Shown in pieces: positions 14,639 to 21,492 of a stretch of 21,798 bases of DNA. This stretch comes from CABMGO01 sp964574775 (GTDB lineage: Archaea; Nanobdellota; Nanobdellia; Pacearchaeales; GW2011-AR1). Where the stretch lies: contig CAZNOS010000010.1 of NCBI GenBank assembly GCA_964574775.1, forward strand, positions 1-21,798. Reading direction: 5' to 3'. The notes under the pieces were generated by a model. The model saw nothing but the letters and a program-made list of their open reading frames with translations, searched no databases and had not been told where the DNA came from. The position numbers were made by a program, and so were the translations under genes. Numbering within the stretch: the stretch's first letter is position 1; each line of letters starts with the position of its first letter.

Positions 14639-15073
14639 ATGGTGAAAAAGGTGCGTGTTGTAAAAGTCGTTTCTAAAAAAATGTCTGCTGCTAAAAGGGA
14701 AGAGCTTCTAATAGAAAATTTTATTGGACTTCAAAGGGCGATGATCAATCTTTCTGTTAAATTTGAGAATCTATCGGACAATATTTCTAAATTATTGAGC
14801 GTGTTTGAACTTTCGGCGAAAGATATTGTTGCAAACAAGGGAAGACAGTCTCCAGAGGTTGACAGAGAACTAATGAGTAGAATCAATATTCTTTTGGATC
14901 AAAATAAAAATTTAATGAATAGTGTGAGAAATCTAGAAAATAAGCAGAGAGAAACTCGGTCTTCTACACAATCGATACAATCTCCCCAACAATCTAGTAT
15001 TCCACAGGGTATGCAACAATCACAGCCGCTTCAACAAAACCAAATCAAAAAAACAATTGTTCAGACAATATGA
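14639..15073 (+). CDS. Coiled-coil protein with Gln-rich tail, unknown function
   Basis: A 144-aa protein of unknown function. A basic start (MVKKVRVVKVVSKKM) leads into helical, probably coiled-coil segments (about 18-60 and 75-105, with heptad-like Leu/Ile spacing), then a disordered Gln/Ser/Pro-rich tail (108-140). No signal peptide is seen. It is first in a three-gene operon; its TGA overlaps the next ATG (ATGA). Coiled coil plus a disordered tail suggests a scaffold or linker, possibly for the secretion-ATPase-like protein encoded next. This is inference from position. Confidence 0.7.
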   Translation: MVKKVRVVKVVSKKMSAAKREELLIENFIGLQRAMINLSVKFENLSDNISKLLSVFELSAKDIVANKGRQSPEVDRELMSRINILLDQNKNLMNSVRNLENKQRETRSSTQSIQSPQQSSIPQGMQQSQPLQQNQIKKTIVQTI

Positions 15074-15678
15074 GTTCTATAGCGCATCAGTCTCCGATAG
15101 TGAGAGAGATGGTTCTGAGGATAATTTCAAAATGGGACTTTGATTATAAAAGAGAAAGACACAGAATAGATTCAGATATGGTTCCGAATATTTCTGAAAA
15201 AATACACACAGAAAGAAGTTTTCGGGAAAGTGTTCTTCAACCACAAAAAAGTGAAGTAGAAGAAAAAATTACACAACACGCAGTTCCATTTAGGGTTCAA
15301 ACAAAACAAAACATACAAAAAATAGATCAAGAAAATCAACCACAAACTATTCAGCCAGGATACGGACGGCTTACGCCGATGATAAACGATCTCAGTATAA
15401 GTCATATAACCGTCGGTCAAAATAATCAAGTAAAAATAATCAAAAGAGGTCGTGAACAATCGATTAATATTATTCTTACACAAGATGAAATGAATTCTAT
15501 ATTGCAGTACTTATCAGAAAAATCCAGAATTCCACTCACTACCACAGAAGGCGTTTTTAGAGTTACGGTAGATAATATGTTATTTAATGCGATAATTTCA
15601 AAAGAGCTTGGCACAACTTTAATGATAAAAAAGAATTTTCAGCCATCTCCAGATTTAAGAGAGGCATTCCAGCAATGA
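15070..15678 (+). CDS. Stand-alone domain like the N-terminal domain of type II/IV secretion ATPases
   Basis: A 202-aa protein. The first 95 or so residues are charged, Gln-rich and probably flexible. Residues about 98-188 (YGRLTPMINDLSISHITV, then INIILTQDEMNSILQYLS, then GVFRVTVDNML and LMIKK) follow the pattern of the N-terminal domain of GspE/VirB11/FlaI ATPases: a 'planet' region with 'P-L-I-x-D-P-x-I-x-x-I' like start, mixed strands and helices, and a final I-R-K strand. No Walker A or B follows, so it lacks the motor. It could be an adaptor that binds a pilus or archaellum-type ATPase encoded elsewhere. Similarity was judged by eye. ATGA overlaps join it to both neighbours. Confidence 0.6.
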   Translation: MSSIAHQSPIVREMVLRIISKWDFDYKRERHRIDSDMVPNISEKIHTERSFRESVLQPQKSEVEEKITQHAVPFRVQTKQNIQKIDQENQPQTIQPGYGRLTPMINDLSISHITVGQNNQVKIIKRGREQSINIILTQDEMNSILQYLSEKSRIPLTTTEGVFRVTVDNMLFNAIISKELGTTLMIKKNFQPSPDLREAFQQ

Positions 15679-15953
15679 CAAATCAACTAACGAAACAATC
15701 AGTCGAAAAGTATAGAAAAATTACCGAAAAAGCATTTGGTATCGCGAAAAAATCTATATCGAAAAATAAAGAATTGGACGCATCCAAAATAATTGAAATG
15801 GTAGAATGTTATTTGTCAGATAGCAAGCACTTCGAAAAAAAAGATGATTTAATTAATGCATTTGGAGCCATTTATTATGCACACGGCTGGATTGACTGCG
15901 GCGCAAGATTAAAGATTTTCGATGTCACAGATGACAATTTATTCACGATTTAA
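15675..15953 (+). CDS. DUF357 family protein
   Basis: A 92-aa all-helical DUF357 protein, an archaeal family of unknown function. The diagnostic C-terminal half is IIEMVECYLSDSKHF, then DLINAFGAIYYAHGWIDCGARLKIFDV. The family's usual length is about 80-100 aa, so this is complete. Its ATG overlaps the stop of the preceding gene (ATGA), placing it as the last gene of the coiled-coil/secretion-domain operon. Confidence 0.88.
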   Translation: MTNQLTKQSVEKYRKITEKAFGIAKKSISKNKELDASKIIEMVECYLSDSKHFEKKDDLINAFGAIYYAHGWIDCGARLKIFDVTDDNLFTI

Positions 15954-15964
15954 AGATAACAAAC

Positions 15965-15973
15965 TTTTTTAAA
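15965..15973 (+). promoter_or_regulatory. TATA box for pyrH
   Basis: TTTTTTAAA is centred about 26 nt before the pyrH ATG, which points to a leaderless transcript separate from the operon upstream. Confidence 0.55.
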
Positions 15974-15994
15974 CGTTCTTTTATTAAAGATTAT

Positions 15995-16681
15995 ATGAAA
16001 AAGAAAATTTGGGTCATATCTTTAGGGGGAAGTAAAATAATTCCGGAGGAAGTCGACTTAAACTTTATACAGGAATTCAGAAGAGTAATCCTGAATCAAT
16101 CTAAAAATTCTAAGTTTGTAATTGTTTGTGGTGGTGGAAGTATCGCAAGAAAATATATTACAGCATTAAAGTCAGATAAGAAATCAGATTATTTACAAAG
16201 TCTGGCAGGAATATCAGCCACTAGATTAAATGCAAGGGTTATGTCTTATTTTTTCGGAGAAGACCCAGAGAAAGGAATTCCACACGATATGAAGCATGTT
16301 GAATCACTTTTACAAAAAAATGATTTTATTTTTTGCGGCGGATTAAGATATGCACCAGATCAAACATCAGATGCAACAGCGGCTAGATTAGCGAGTCATC
16401 TCGACGCAGAATTCGTCAATATTACTAACGTAAAGGGATTGTTTACGGCTGATCCCAAAAAGAATAGAGAAGCTAAATTTATAGAATCTATTTCTTGGAA
16501 AGATTTCAATTCTATGGCAAATAAAATTAAGTTCAGCGCGGGACAACATTTTGTTTTAGATCAGAGTGCAGCCGAGGAAATAATGAAACACAAAATCAAC
16601 ACATATATCGTCGGAAATGTTAGGGATTTCGAAAAAGTTATTTCATCAAAACCATTTATTGGAACAACAATCAGTGGATAA
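15995..16681 (+). CDS. pyrH: Uridylate kinase (UMP kinase), archaeal type
   Basis: A 228-aa UMP kinase of the amino-acid-kinase fold, which phosphorylates UMP to UDP with ATP in pyrimidine nucleotide synthesis. Features are the phosphate-binding SLGGSKIIP (9-17), VCGGGSIARKYI (44-55), the substrate-binding C-G-G-L-R-Y-A-P-D-Q-T-S-D-A-T-A-A stretch (about 113-130), NITNVKGLFTADPK (about 141-154), and the C-terminal V-L-D-Q-S-A-A-E segment. Length and motifs match the archaeal form rather than the bacterial hexamer. It stands alone and ends 7 nt from the convergent rnp3 stop. Confidence 0.95.
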   Translation: MKKKIWVISLGGSKIIPEEVDLNFIQEFRRVILNQSKNSKFVIVCGGGSIARKYITALKSDKKSDYLQSLAGISATRLNARVMSYFFGEDPEKGIPHDMKHVESLLQKNDFIFCGGLRYAPDQTSDATAARLASHLDAEFVNITNVKGLFTADPKKNREAKFIESISWKDFNSMANKIKFSAGQHFVLDQSAAEEIMKHKINTYIVGNVRDFEKVISSKPFIGTTISG

Positions 16682-16687
16682 TTCTAA

Positions 16688-17257
16688 TTAGTATTGAAAG
16701 CAATCTCTTACTTGTTCAGAGGACATTCCCAGAGAAAATCCAATTGAAGACGCCTGTTTTTCGTCGATTAATTTTTCAGTTGAATCAGCAAAGCTAGCAA
16801 GCTTAATTGAACACTTAGCCTTTCTACATATCTTAATATTTTGAATAATTCTAGAAATTAAAATAGCTCTTTGTTTTTTGTCTTGAATATTATTTATTAC
16901 CGAAATAGCAAAGACGATTTGAATATTTTTATCTTTAGCAATTTTTGCCGTAACGTGGTTTAATCCAGAAGAACGCTGTTTCAAACTATCTTTTTGCCAT
17001 GTAAGTTCTGGAGAAATAAGATAATTTATTTTCAATGTTTCAAGAGCCCTTCTATTAAATTCGTCATCTCTTCCAACGACGCCAATTTTTATAGTTTTAT
17101 TTTTAGATTTAATAAATTCAATAGTTCGTCTACACTCATTTTCGTCGGCATCAATTAAAAAACCATCACAATCAAAATTTTTCACATCCTTCTTTTCATG
17201 TATTAATACGAAAAATAAACTTCCAGGATTTTTAAAAAGAGTTATATCAACAGCCAT
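16688..17257 (-). CDS. rnp3: RNase P protein component 3 (p30)
   Basis: A 189-aa Rpp30/p30 protein, a TIM-barrel-like subunit of archaeal RNase P that helps trim 5' ends of pre-tRNA. The strongest match is NRRALETLKINYLISPEL, then DSLKQRSSGLNHVTAKIA, then SRIIQNIKICRKAKCSIKLASFA and the final S-L-G-M-S. It is somewhat shorter than many archaeal p30 proteins, mainly at the N-terminus. A TTAAAAA-like box centred about 25 nt upstream of the ATG (about 17279-17285) suggests its own leaderless promoter just after rps27ae. Confidence 0.92.
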   Translation of the reverse strand: MAVDITLFKNPGSLFFVLIHEKKDVKNFDCDGFLIDADENECRRTIEFIKSKNKTIKIGVVGRDDEFNRRALETLKINYLISPELTWQKDSLKQRSSGLNHVTAKIAKDKNIQIVFAISVINNIQDKKQRAILISRIIQNIKICRKAKCSIKLASFADSTEKLIDEKQASSIGFSLGMSSEQVRDCFQY

Positions 17258-17291
17258 ACAAAATATAAGAAATTAGAGTTTTTAATATTAA

Positions 17292-17504
17292 TTACTTAAC
17301 TGGTTTTAATGAAAATTCAGTATAATGACATTTTCCGCAATACAATCTATCTTTTGCAACCATCAAGAAAATTCCAGGTCCACATCTCGGGCAATACTTT
17401 GCTCTTATAACCTTGTCGCCCTGAATAGTATATTTAGAACTTTTCTTCGACGTAGGTTTATTCTGATGTTTTTTCTTTCCTTTAATTTTTGATTTTATTG
17501 CCAT
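17292..17504 (-). CDS. rps27ae: Small ribosomal subunit protein S27ae
   Basis: A 70-aa zinc-ribbon ribosomal protein. The basic N-terminus (KSKIKGKKKHQNK) contacts rRNA, and the zinc site is C38-x2-C41 (CPRCG) with C56-x2-C59 (CGKCHYTEF). As in archaea generally, it lacks the ubiquitin fused to the eukaryotic homologue. Its ATG overlaps the stop of rps24e in TAATG, so the two are coupled. Confidence 0.95.
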   Translation of the reverse strand: MAIKSKIKGKKKHQNKPTSKKSSKYTIQGDKVIRAKYCPRCGPGIFLMVAKDRLYCGKCHYTEFSLKPVK

Positions 17505-17809
17505 TATTTTGCTCCTCTTGCAGCTTCAGCAGCTTTCTTAGCTTCAGCAACCAATTTTTTTCTAACTTTTCTAGGTATAACTTCGATTTTGTCTTTATCA
17601 ACCTTTGTGTTATATACAACAGCATCAACATCAAAACTATTTTTTCCAAAGCTTCCCTTTATTTGTCTAACAACTGTTAATTCAACATCTTTCTTTAATG
17701 CCTCAGCAATATCTTTCTTTGATGGATTACTATCGGAAGAAACGTTCAAAATGAATTCTTCTCTGTTCAAAGAACCATTCTTAATATGTGAGATTATTTT
17801 GGATTCCAT
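17504..17809 (-). CDS. rps24e: Small ribosomal subunit protein S24e
   Basis: A 101-aa S24e, a small-subunit ribosomal protein. Recognisable parts are NREEFILNVSSDSNPSKKDI (a variant of the family's pattern of N-P-L-L-x-R-x-E plus P-S), IKGSFGKNSFDVDAVVY and the basic/Ala-rich tail RKVRKKLVAEAKKAAEA. Gene order rpoE-spt4-rps24e-rps27ae is the conserved archaeal arrangement. It starts one nucleotide after the spt4 stop. Confidence 0.94.
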   Translation of the reverse strand: MESKIISHIKNGSLNREEFILNVSSDSNPSKKDIAEALKKDVELTVVRQIKGSFGKNSFDVDAVVYNTKVDKDKIEVIPRKVRKKLVAEAKKAAEAARGAK

Positions 17810-17810
17810 T

Positions 17811-17999
17811 TTATTTTACTTTTAATGCGAATCTTCCCTTGGAAGATATTTTTAAATGATGAGCAATCAATGATTTTTCTGGATTAAATACAACAGCTTC
17901 TCCCTTAAATCCTTCAGTAACAGAACTATCTCCACAGTTTGTACACTTATCGCCTTCAAATATAGTTCTGCACTTTAAACATGCTTTTTCTTTTGCCAT
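17811..17999 (-). CDS. spt4: Transcription elongation factor Spt4 (RpoE'')
   Basis: A 62-aa Spt4, the small zinc-binding partner of Spt5 that keeps RNA polymerase processive. The zinc site is C7-x2-C10 and C19-x2-C22 (ACLKC, KCTNCG), followed by the typical FNPEKSLIAHHL stretch with Lys/Gly-rich end GRFALKVK. Length is normal. Its ATG overlaps the rpoE stop (TAATG). Confidence 0.95.
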   Translation of the reverse strand: MAKEKACLKCRTIFEGDKCTNCGDSSVTEGFKGEAVVFNPEKSLIAHHLKISSKGRFALKVK

Positions 18000-18622
18000 T
18001 ATTTCTTTTTCTCCTTCTTTGGTTTAGCTTCCTTTACTTTCTGACCAGCAGGGCTGACACCCGCGTGTGCCTTTGCAGCTTTCTTTACTTTTTCTTTGTC
18101 GCTACTTATCCAGTCAAGCTTTCCAAGTCCTGGCTGTCTCATTGTTAAACCAATCTTTGGATCTTCACCTTTATATGAAATTGCAACAACTCTAGCCATA
18201 CATTCATCGCCGACGTTCAATGATCTTTTTCCGTCCTTTCCGGTCAAATTTCCACTCTTTGAAAAAGAAACGAAATCGTCCATAGCTTGAGAAATATGTA
18301 TCATTCCTCTCAATACGCCCATGTCGATAAATGCTCCAAAATTTGTAATTTCTTCAATACTGCCATATACAATTTCTTGTAATTCTGGTCTAAAAACTAT
18401 GATTTTGAATAGAGACTTATAGTATGCAGCACCGTCGCCAGGAATAATAATTCCATCATCAACAGATAATACTTCTAAAACATCGACTACAGTTCCAAGT
18501 TCTTTATCTTGAAAATTAGAATAGCTCTTATGTAACTGTTCCTTTACAGCATCAGCTGTTTTTAAACCAAAGAGCTTTGGCTCGACCCTTACATAGTCCT
18601 CAACTTCAACTAAATAGAACAT
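17999..18622 (-). CDS. rpoE: RNA polymerase subunit E' (Rpb7)
   Basis: A 207-aa Rpb7 homologue, part of the polymerase stalk (with subunit F) that binds emerging RNA and aids initiation. The N-terminal tip domain covers about 1-80 (MFYLVEVEDYVRVEPKLFG, then DGIIIPGDGAAYY). The S1 domain covers about 82-165 (YGSIEEITNFGAFIDMG, then MIHISQ, then VVAISYKGEDPKIGLTMRQPGLG). A Lys/Ala-rich tail follows that is longer than in many archaea. It leads the operon with spt4, rps24e and rps27ae. The TATA stretch centred 25-26 nt before the ATG indicates a leaderless mRNA. Confidence 0.95.
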   Translation of the reverse strand: MFYLVEVEDYVRVEPKLFGLKTADAVKEQLHKSYSNFQDKELGTVVDVLEVLSVDDGIIIPGDGAAYYKSLFKIIVFRPELQEIVYGSIEEITNFGAFIDMGVLRGMIHISQAMDDFVSFSKSGNLTGKDGKRSLNVGDECMARVVAISYKGEDPKIGLTMRQPGLGKLDWISSDKEKVKKAAKAHAGVSPAGQKVKEAKPKKEKKK

Positions 18623-18641
18623 GATTTTACTAGAAAAAGTT

Positions 18642-18653
18642 GGTTTTTAAAGG
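18642..18653 (-). promoter_or_regulatory. Promoter of the rpoE-spt4-rps24e-rps27ae operon
   Basis: The minus strand reads CCTTTAAAAACC, centred 25-26 nt before the rpoE ATG. With flanks it is nearly the same as the rrp4 promoter, which suggests a preferred strong BRE/TATA sequence in this genome. Confidence 0.6.
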
Positions 18654-18664
18654 TTGTGCTTGCA

Positions 18665-19042
18665 CTAAACTATCTCGACTCTTTTAACGTCCTTAATAAC
18701 CATAATCTTGTTCTTCACCTTATTCTTCAAAGCCTTATCGAGCGTGGCCAAAACAATGTCTTTGTCTTTGATATAGTCAATAATTCCCTGATCAACATTT
18801 TTATTTTTCACAGAAACAATTTGCGGATTAATTAATTTCACCAATTCAAGCGCTAGTTTTGCTGCATCTTTATCCGCACCCTTAACATCTTTTCTGATGG
18901 ATAAGTCTCTTAACTCTGCCAGAACCTCAAACGGAATAAGCCATTTTATTTTATCACCGATGCTATCATTCGCAATGCTAAAAAAATCAATTTTTTGTTT
19001 TACACACGTTAAAATAAAATTTGTATCAAGTAATATTTCCAT
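18665..19042 (-). CDS. PIN-domain nuclease, Fcf1/VapC9-like
   Basis: A 125-aa PIN-domain protein, a metal-dependent RNase fold. The acidic site is visible as D6 (EILLDTNFI), E39/E43, D84 and D102 (LATLDKALKNK). A PIN protein of this type just before rpoE is a common archaeal arrangement and is thought to act in rRNA processing rather than as a toxin (family knowledge; role not shown). There is no antitoxin gene beside it. An ATG 17 codons earlier (19093) is open, but the TATA box at 19064-19072 sits 26 nt before the ATG at 19042 and would lie inside that extension, so I use 19042. Confidence 0.85.
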   Translation of the reverse strand: MEILLDTNFILTCVKQKIDFFSIANDSIGDKIKWLIPFEVLAELRDLSIRKDVKGADKDAAKLALELVKLINPQIVSVKNKNVDQGIIDYIKDKDIVLATLDKALKNKVKNKIMVIKDVKRVEIV

Positions 19043-19063
19043 AATATATGAAAAATGCACAAC

Positions 19064-19072
19064 TTTATATAA
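19064..19072. promoter_or_regulatory. One symmetric TATA box serving two divergent leaderless genes
   Basis: TTTATATAA with its palindromic TATATA core (19066-19071) is centred 26-27 nt from the PIN gene ATG (19042, minus) and 24-25 nt from the membrane-protein ATG (19093, plus). Both distances fit box A for transcripts starting at the ATG. No other good TATA box is placed for the minus gene. Confidence 0.55.
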
Positions 19073-19092
19073 TTTTCTTACCTTATAAAACA

Positions 19093-19470
19093 ATGAAAAA
19101 AGCGGCTAAAGATTGGATTTATTGGACTCCAAGGATTATATCAATAGGCTTTATCTTATTTCTCACAATGTTTTCATTAGATATTTTTGGAAACGGATAT
19201 ACATTTTGGGAAACAATTATCGGCTTATTGATGCATAATATTCCAGTATTCGTCCTTACGATAATTCTTATAATTTCATGGAAGTACGAAATAGTTGGTG
19301 GAATAGCTTTCGTTCTAGCTGGAGTAGCATATATTTTTATGTTATTTATGAATCCACAATTTGAATGGTATATGATCTCATGGTCGCTAACAATAGCTGG
19401 GCCGGCAATTTTTATAGGAGTTCTATTTATTATTGGTTGGTTAAGAAAGAAAAATAAAAGAAACACTTAA
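19093..19470 (+). CDS. Small four-TM membrane protein, DUF7670-like
   Basis: A 125-aa integral membrane protein with four hydrophobic segments (about 12-33, 42-62, 68-88 and 94-117) and a basic C-terminal end, RKKNKRN. The central MHNIPVFVLTIILIISWKYEIVGGIAF is a pattern shared by a family of small prokaryotic membrane proteins of unknown function; the DUF7670 label is from memory and uncertain. The ATG at 19093 is preferred over one 15 codons earlier because the shared TATA box at 19064-19072 lies 24-25 nt upstream of it. Confidence 0.75.
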   Translation: MKKAAKDWIYWTPRIISIGFILFLTMFSLDIFGNGYTFWETIIGLLMHNIPVFVLTIILIISWKYEIVGGIAFVLAGVAYIFMLFMNPQFEWYMISWSLTIAGPAIFIGVLFIIGWLRKKNKRNT

Positions 19471-19509
19471 ATATTCGCCATTCTTACTAAATAAATAGAG
19501 GTTGACTAA

Positions 19510-20073
19510 ATGCTACAAGAGGCTGATAATATTCTAAGAATTATGACAGAGGCGAGAGAGGCGTTTGTGCAAAATGACTCATATAAATTAAAATTGTTAT
19601 CAGACCAAACACTTCATACAGCCACAATCTATCAAGACGCAGATAGCGTAGTGGTTGCAGTTTTAACTTATTCGATTGCTAAAATTGTCGAGAGAGGCGG
19701 ATATAAAAAAATGGAAGGCTGGGATGCATTTTATAATTCGTTATTAAAAAACATAGATTTAGCAATTCAAAATCTCCAGGCGGGAAATTACGAAAAATTT
19801 ATGGACTATTTGGGTAAAATAAGAAATTCAATAAATAAAATTGAGGGAGATTTATCCGGATACATAAGAGATATTTTTTACAAAGCCGAAATCAACAAGG
19901 CCTTCAAATTATACGAGCACGGTTTGTCTGCGGAAAAAACAGCGTCGATTTTGGGAGTTTCATTATGGGATTTAGCGGGTTATATAGGACAGTCTACCGT
20001 GTCCGAGTCTCATCTAAATGAGGCGATACCGGTAAAAGATAGAATTAAAGTTGCGGAGAGTTTTTTCAAATGA
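19510..20073 (+). CDS. Helical protein with HTH-like C-terminus, possible PIN partner
   Basis: A 187-aa helical protein of unrecognised family. The first 120 residues look like a four-helix-type bundle (helices with regular Leu/Ile/Ala spacing). Residues about 134-160 (KAFKLYEHGLSAEKTASILGVSLWDLAGYIG) read like a helix-turn-helix in which G-L-S-A-E-K-T-A-S-I-L-G-V-S is the core. Its stop overlaps the ATG of the following PIN gene (ATGA), the arrangement of an antitoxin or regulator before its toxin, though that pairing is inference. The start is supported by GAGG (19498-19501) eight nucleotides upstream and a possible TATA at about 19466-19474. Confidence 0.7.
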   Translation: MLQEADNILRIMTEAREAFVQNDSYKLKLLSDQTLHTATIYQDADSVVVAVLTYSIAKIVERGGYKKMEGWDAFYNSLLKNIDLAIQNLQAGNYEKFMDYLGKIRNSINKIEGDLSGYIRDIFYKAEINKAFKLYEHGLSAEKTASILGVSLWDLAGYIGQSTVSESHLNEAIPVKDRIKVAESFFK

Positions 20074-20741
20074 AATTCGCAATTCTTGATTCTGGTCCGA
20101 TTATCTCCTTAACCCTGAATGGGGTTTTGCACACTTTAGATTTATTGAAAAGTAAATTTCCAGATGTAGTTTTTATTTTAACGCCACAAGTAAAAAAAGA
20201 AATTATAGATAAACCAATGACAATCAAAAAATACGAGCTTGAAGCTATAAAAGTTCAAACGTTAATATCTAAAAAAATCATTTTAATGTCAACCGAATTT
20301 GTTTCAAATAATCAGCTAGAAAAAGAAACTCAAAGAATTTTAAATCTTTCAAACTCAACTGTAAGGGCAGGTGGAGAAAATATTCAAATAGTGCAAATTG
20401 GAGAGGCTTCGTGTTTGGCATTTGCAAATCTTTGTAATTGTGAAAGCGTGATTGTAATAGACGAAAGAGTAACTCGTCTTTTAACAGAATCTCCACAAAA
20501 TCTTAAGGCAATAATGGAAAGAAAACTACATATGTCAATTGCGTTAAATCAAAAAAACCTAAAGGAATTTAAAAGTTTCAAATATATTCGTTCTGCAGAA
20601 CTGGTTTATATCGTATATAAAAACGGGCTTTACGACTATAAAAAAGATAAAATTTTGCTAGACGCTTTACTATATTCTCTAAAATATTCTGGCACATCAA
20701 TTTCTAGCAAAGAAATTGAAGAGATGAAAAGTCTAGGATAA
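20070..20741 (+). CDS. PIN-like nuclease domain protein
   Basis: A 223-aa protein with a PIN-like core. D7 (FAILDSGPIISL), E44, E112 in QIGEASCLAFA and D131 in VIVIDERVTRLL form the expected acidic set, so RNase activity is plausible. It is longer than VapC toxins (about 130 aa). The extra part is a C-terminal helical region (about 150-223). It is coupled by ATGA to the preceding HTH-like gene. It may be a toxin of an unusual toxin-antitoxin pair or an RNA-processing enzyme. Its 3' end overlaps that of the convergent 166-aa gene by 9 nt. Confidence 0.75.
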   Translation: MKFAILDSGPIISLTLNGVLHTLDLLKSKFPDVVFILTPQVKKEIIDKPMTIKKYELEAIKVQTLISKKIILMSTEFVSNNQLEKETQRILNLSNSTVRAGGENIQIVQIGEASCLAFANLCNCESVIVIDERVTRLLTESPQNLKAIMERKLHMSIALNQKNLKEFKSFKYIRSAELVYIVYKNGLYDYKKDKILLDALLYSLKYSGTSISSKEIEEMKSLG

Positions 20742-21233
20742 TATATTATATTTTCTTTGAACTATTCTGTTCCCATAAATTATGGCAAAGTTAAAACAAA
20801 AATCTTTCCTCTGATCTCCCTCTAAATTGTGAGAATCCCAGACGTTTGGGAATAATAATTCACTTTTCTCTTGAACTAATTCATATTCTCTAATAATTTC
20901 CATAGGTAGCCTTATTCTTGTTGGCCAATTTGCATTTTTATAAAATCTAAATGTTTCAGCCATTCCGAATTCAAAACCCATCGGAGTTATAACCAATTCT
21001 CCTTTATTTATTGGGGAATTTATTAAAACAACTCCTTCCGATGTTTGCCTTATTTCGCCAAGTGGCATTTCTCTTCCGAGCGTTCGTTTTACGGCATCTA
21101 CCAAACATGAATGCGCAAGTTCTACCTCTAGTCCTCTTGATATAACAAGCGGATGAATAGGTGGAAAAATATCTCTGTTCTCAAAGTGTTCTGTTTTCAA
21201 CATTAGTAATTCTATTTTTTCTTTCGTTATCAT
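20733..21233 (-). CDS. Unrecognised soluble protein, 166 aa
   Basis: I do not recognise this protein. It is soluble, with an N-terminal helical region (about 1-60) and a beta-rich remainder (GVVLINSPINKGELVITPMGFEFG, RIRLPMEI, FCFNFAIIYGNRIVQRKY). No cysteine-rich or catalytic motif stands out. No TATA box lies about 26 nt upstream and no clear Shine-Dalgarno is seen. It follows tRNA-Trp on the same strand with a 45-nt gap, so it may be read from the tRNA promoter (inference). Confidence 0.65.
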   Translation of the reverse strand: MITKEKIELLMLKTEHFENRDIFPPIHPLVISRGLEVELAHSCLVDAVKRTLGREMPLGEIRQTSEGVVLINSPINKGELVITPMGFEFGMAETFRFYKNANWPTRIRLPMEIIREYELVQEKSELLFPNVWDSHNLEGDQRKDFCFNFAIIYGNRIVQRKYNILS

Positions 21234-21278
21234 TTCATTTTTCTAGAATTCTGAGGCGACTCCTTGCCATCACCTATA

Positions 21279-21365
21279 TGGGCCCAGGAGGAATTGAACC
21301 CCCATCGCTAGCTTGCTCCTTAAAATTTCTGGAGGCTGGCAGATTAACCTTTATCCTATGGACCC
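21279..21365 (-). tRNA. trnW: tRNA-Trp (anticodon CCA) with a 15-nt intron
   Basis: An 87-nt gene that gives a 72-nt mature tRNA. The acceptor GGGTCCA/TGGGCCC has one G-U. The D stem is GGAT/ATCT with an AAAGGTTA loop. The anticodon stem is CCAGC/GCTAG with a C-A mismatch at 28-42. The anticodon loop is CT-CCA-GA, the T stem GGGGG/CCTCC with loop TTCAATT, and the discriminator A. The 3' CCA is not encoded. The intron AAATTTTAAGGAGCA (21328-21314) sits at the canonical 37/38 site. CTCC in the loop pairs with intron GGAG to give the four-base-pair centre of a bulge-helix-bulge with 3-nt bulges AGA and CAA, as cut by the archaeal splicing endonuclease. Confidence 0.92.
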
Positions 21366-21387
21366 TCAATTTTCTATATTATTCTTT

Positions 21388-21395
21388 GTTTTTAA
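21388..21395 (-). promoter_or_regulatory. TATA box for tRNA-Trp
   Basis: TTTAAAAA on the minus strand is centred 26-27 nt before the first base of tRNA-Trp, so the transcript would begin at the mature 5' end and need little or no 5' trimming. The stretch 21396-21492 holds no gene I can see. Confidence 0.5.
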
Positions 21396-21492
21396 AGCTT
21401 AGTCTAAACATCTAAAATCAAGTCAGTATCTAAGTTAAAAGATTATAAGCGCAGAAAATATCTTGGCTCAGAAATTATATAATCAAATTCTA

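Noticed and set aside
21161..21415. Plus-strand 84-codon frame containing GPGGIEPP
   Set aside because: It runs straight across the antisense of tRNA-Trp; GIEPP-type peptides are a common false product of tRNA reverse complements.
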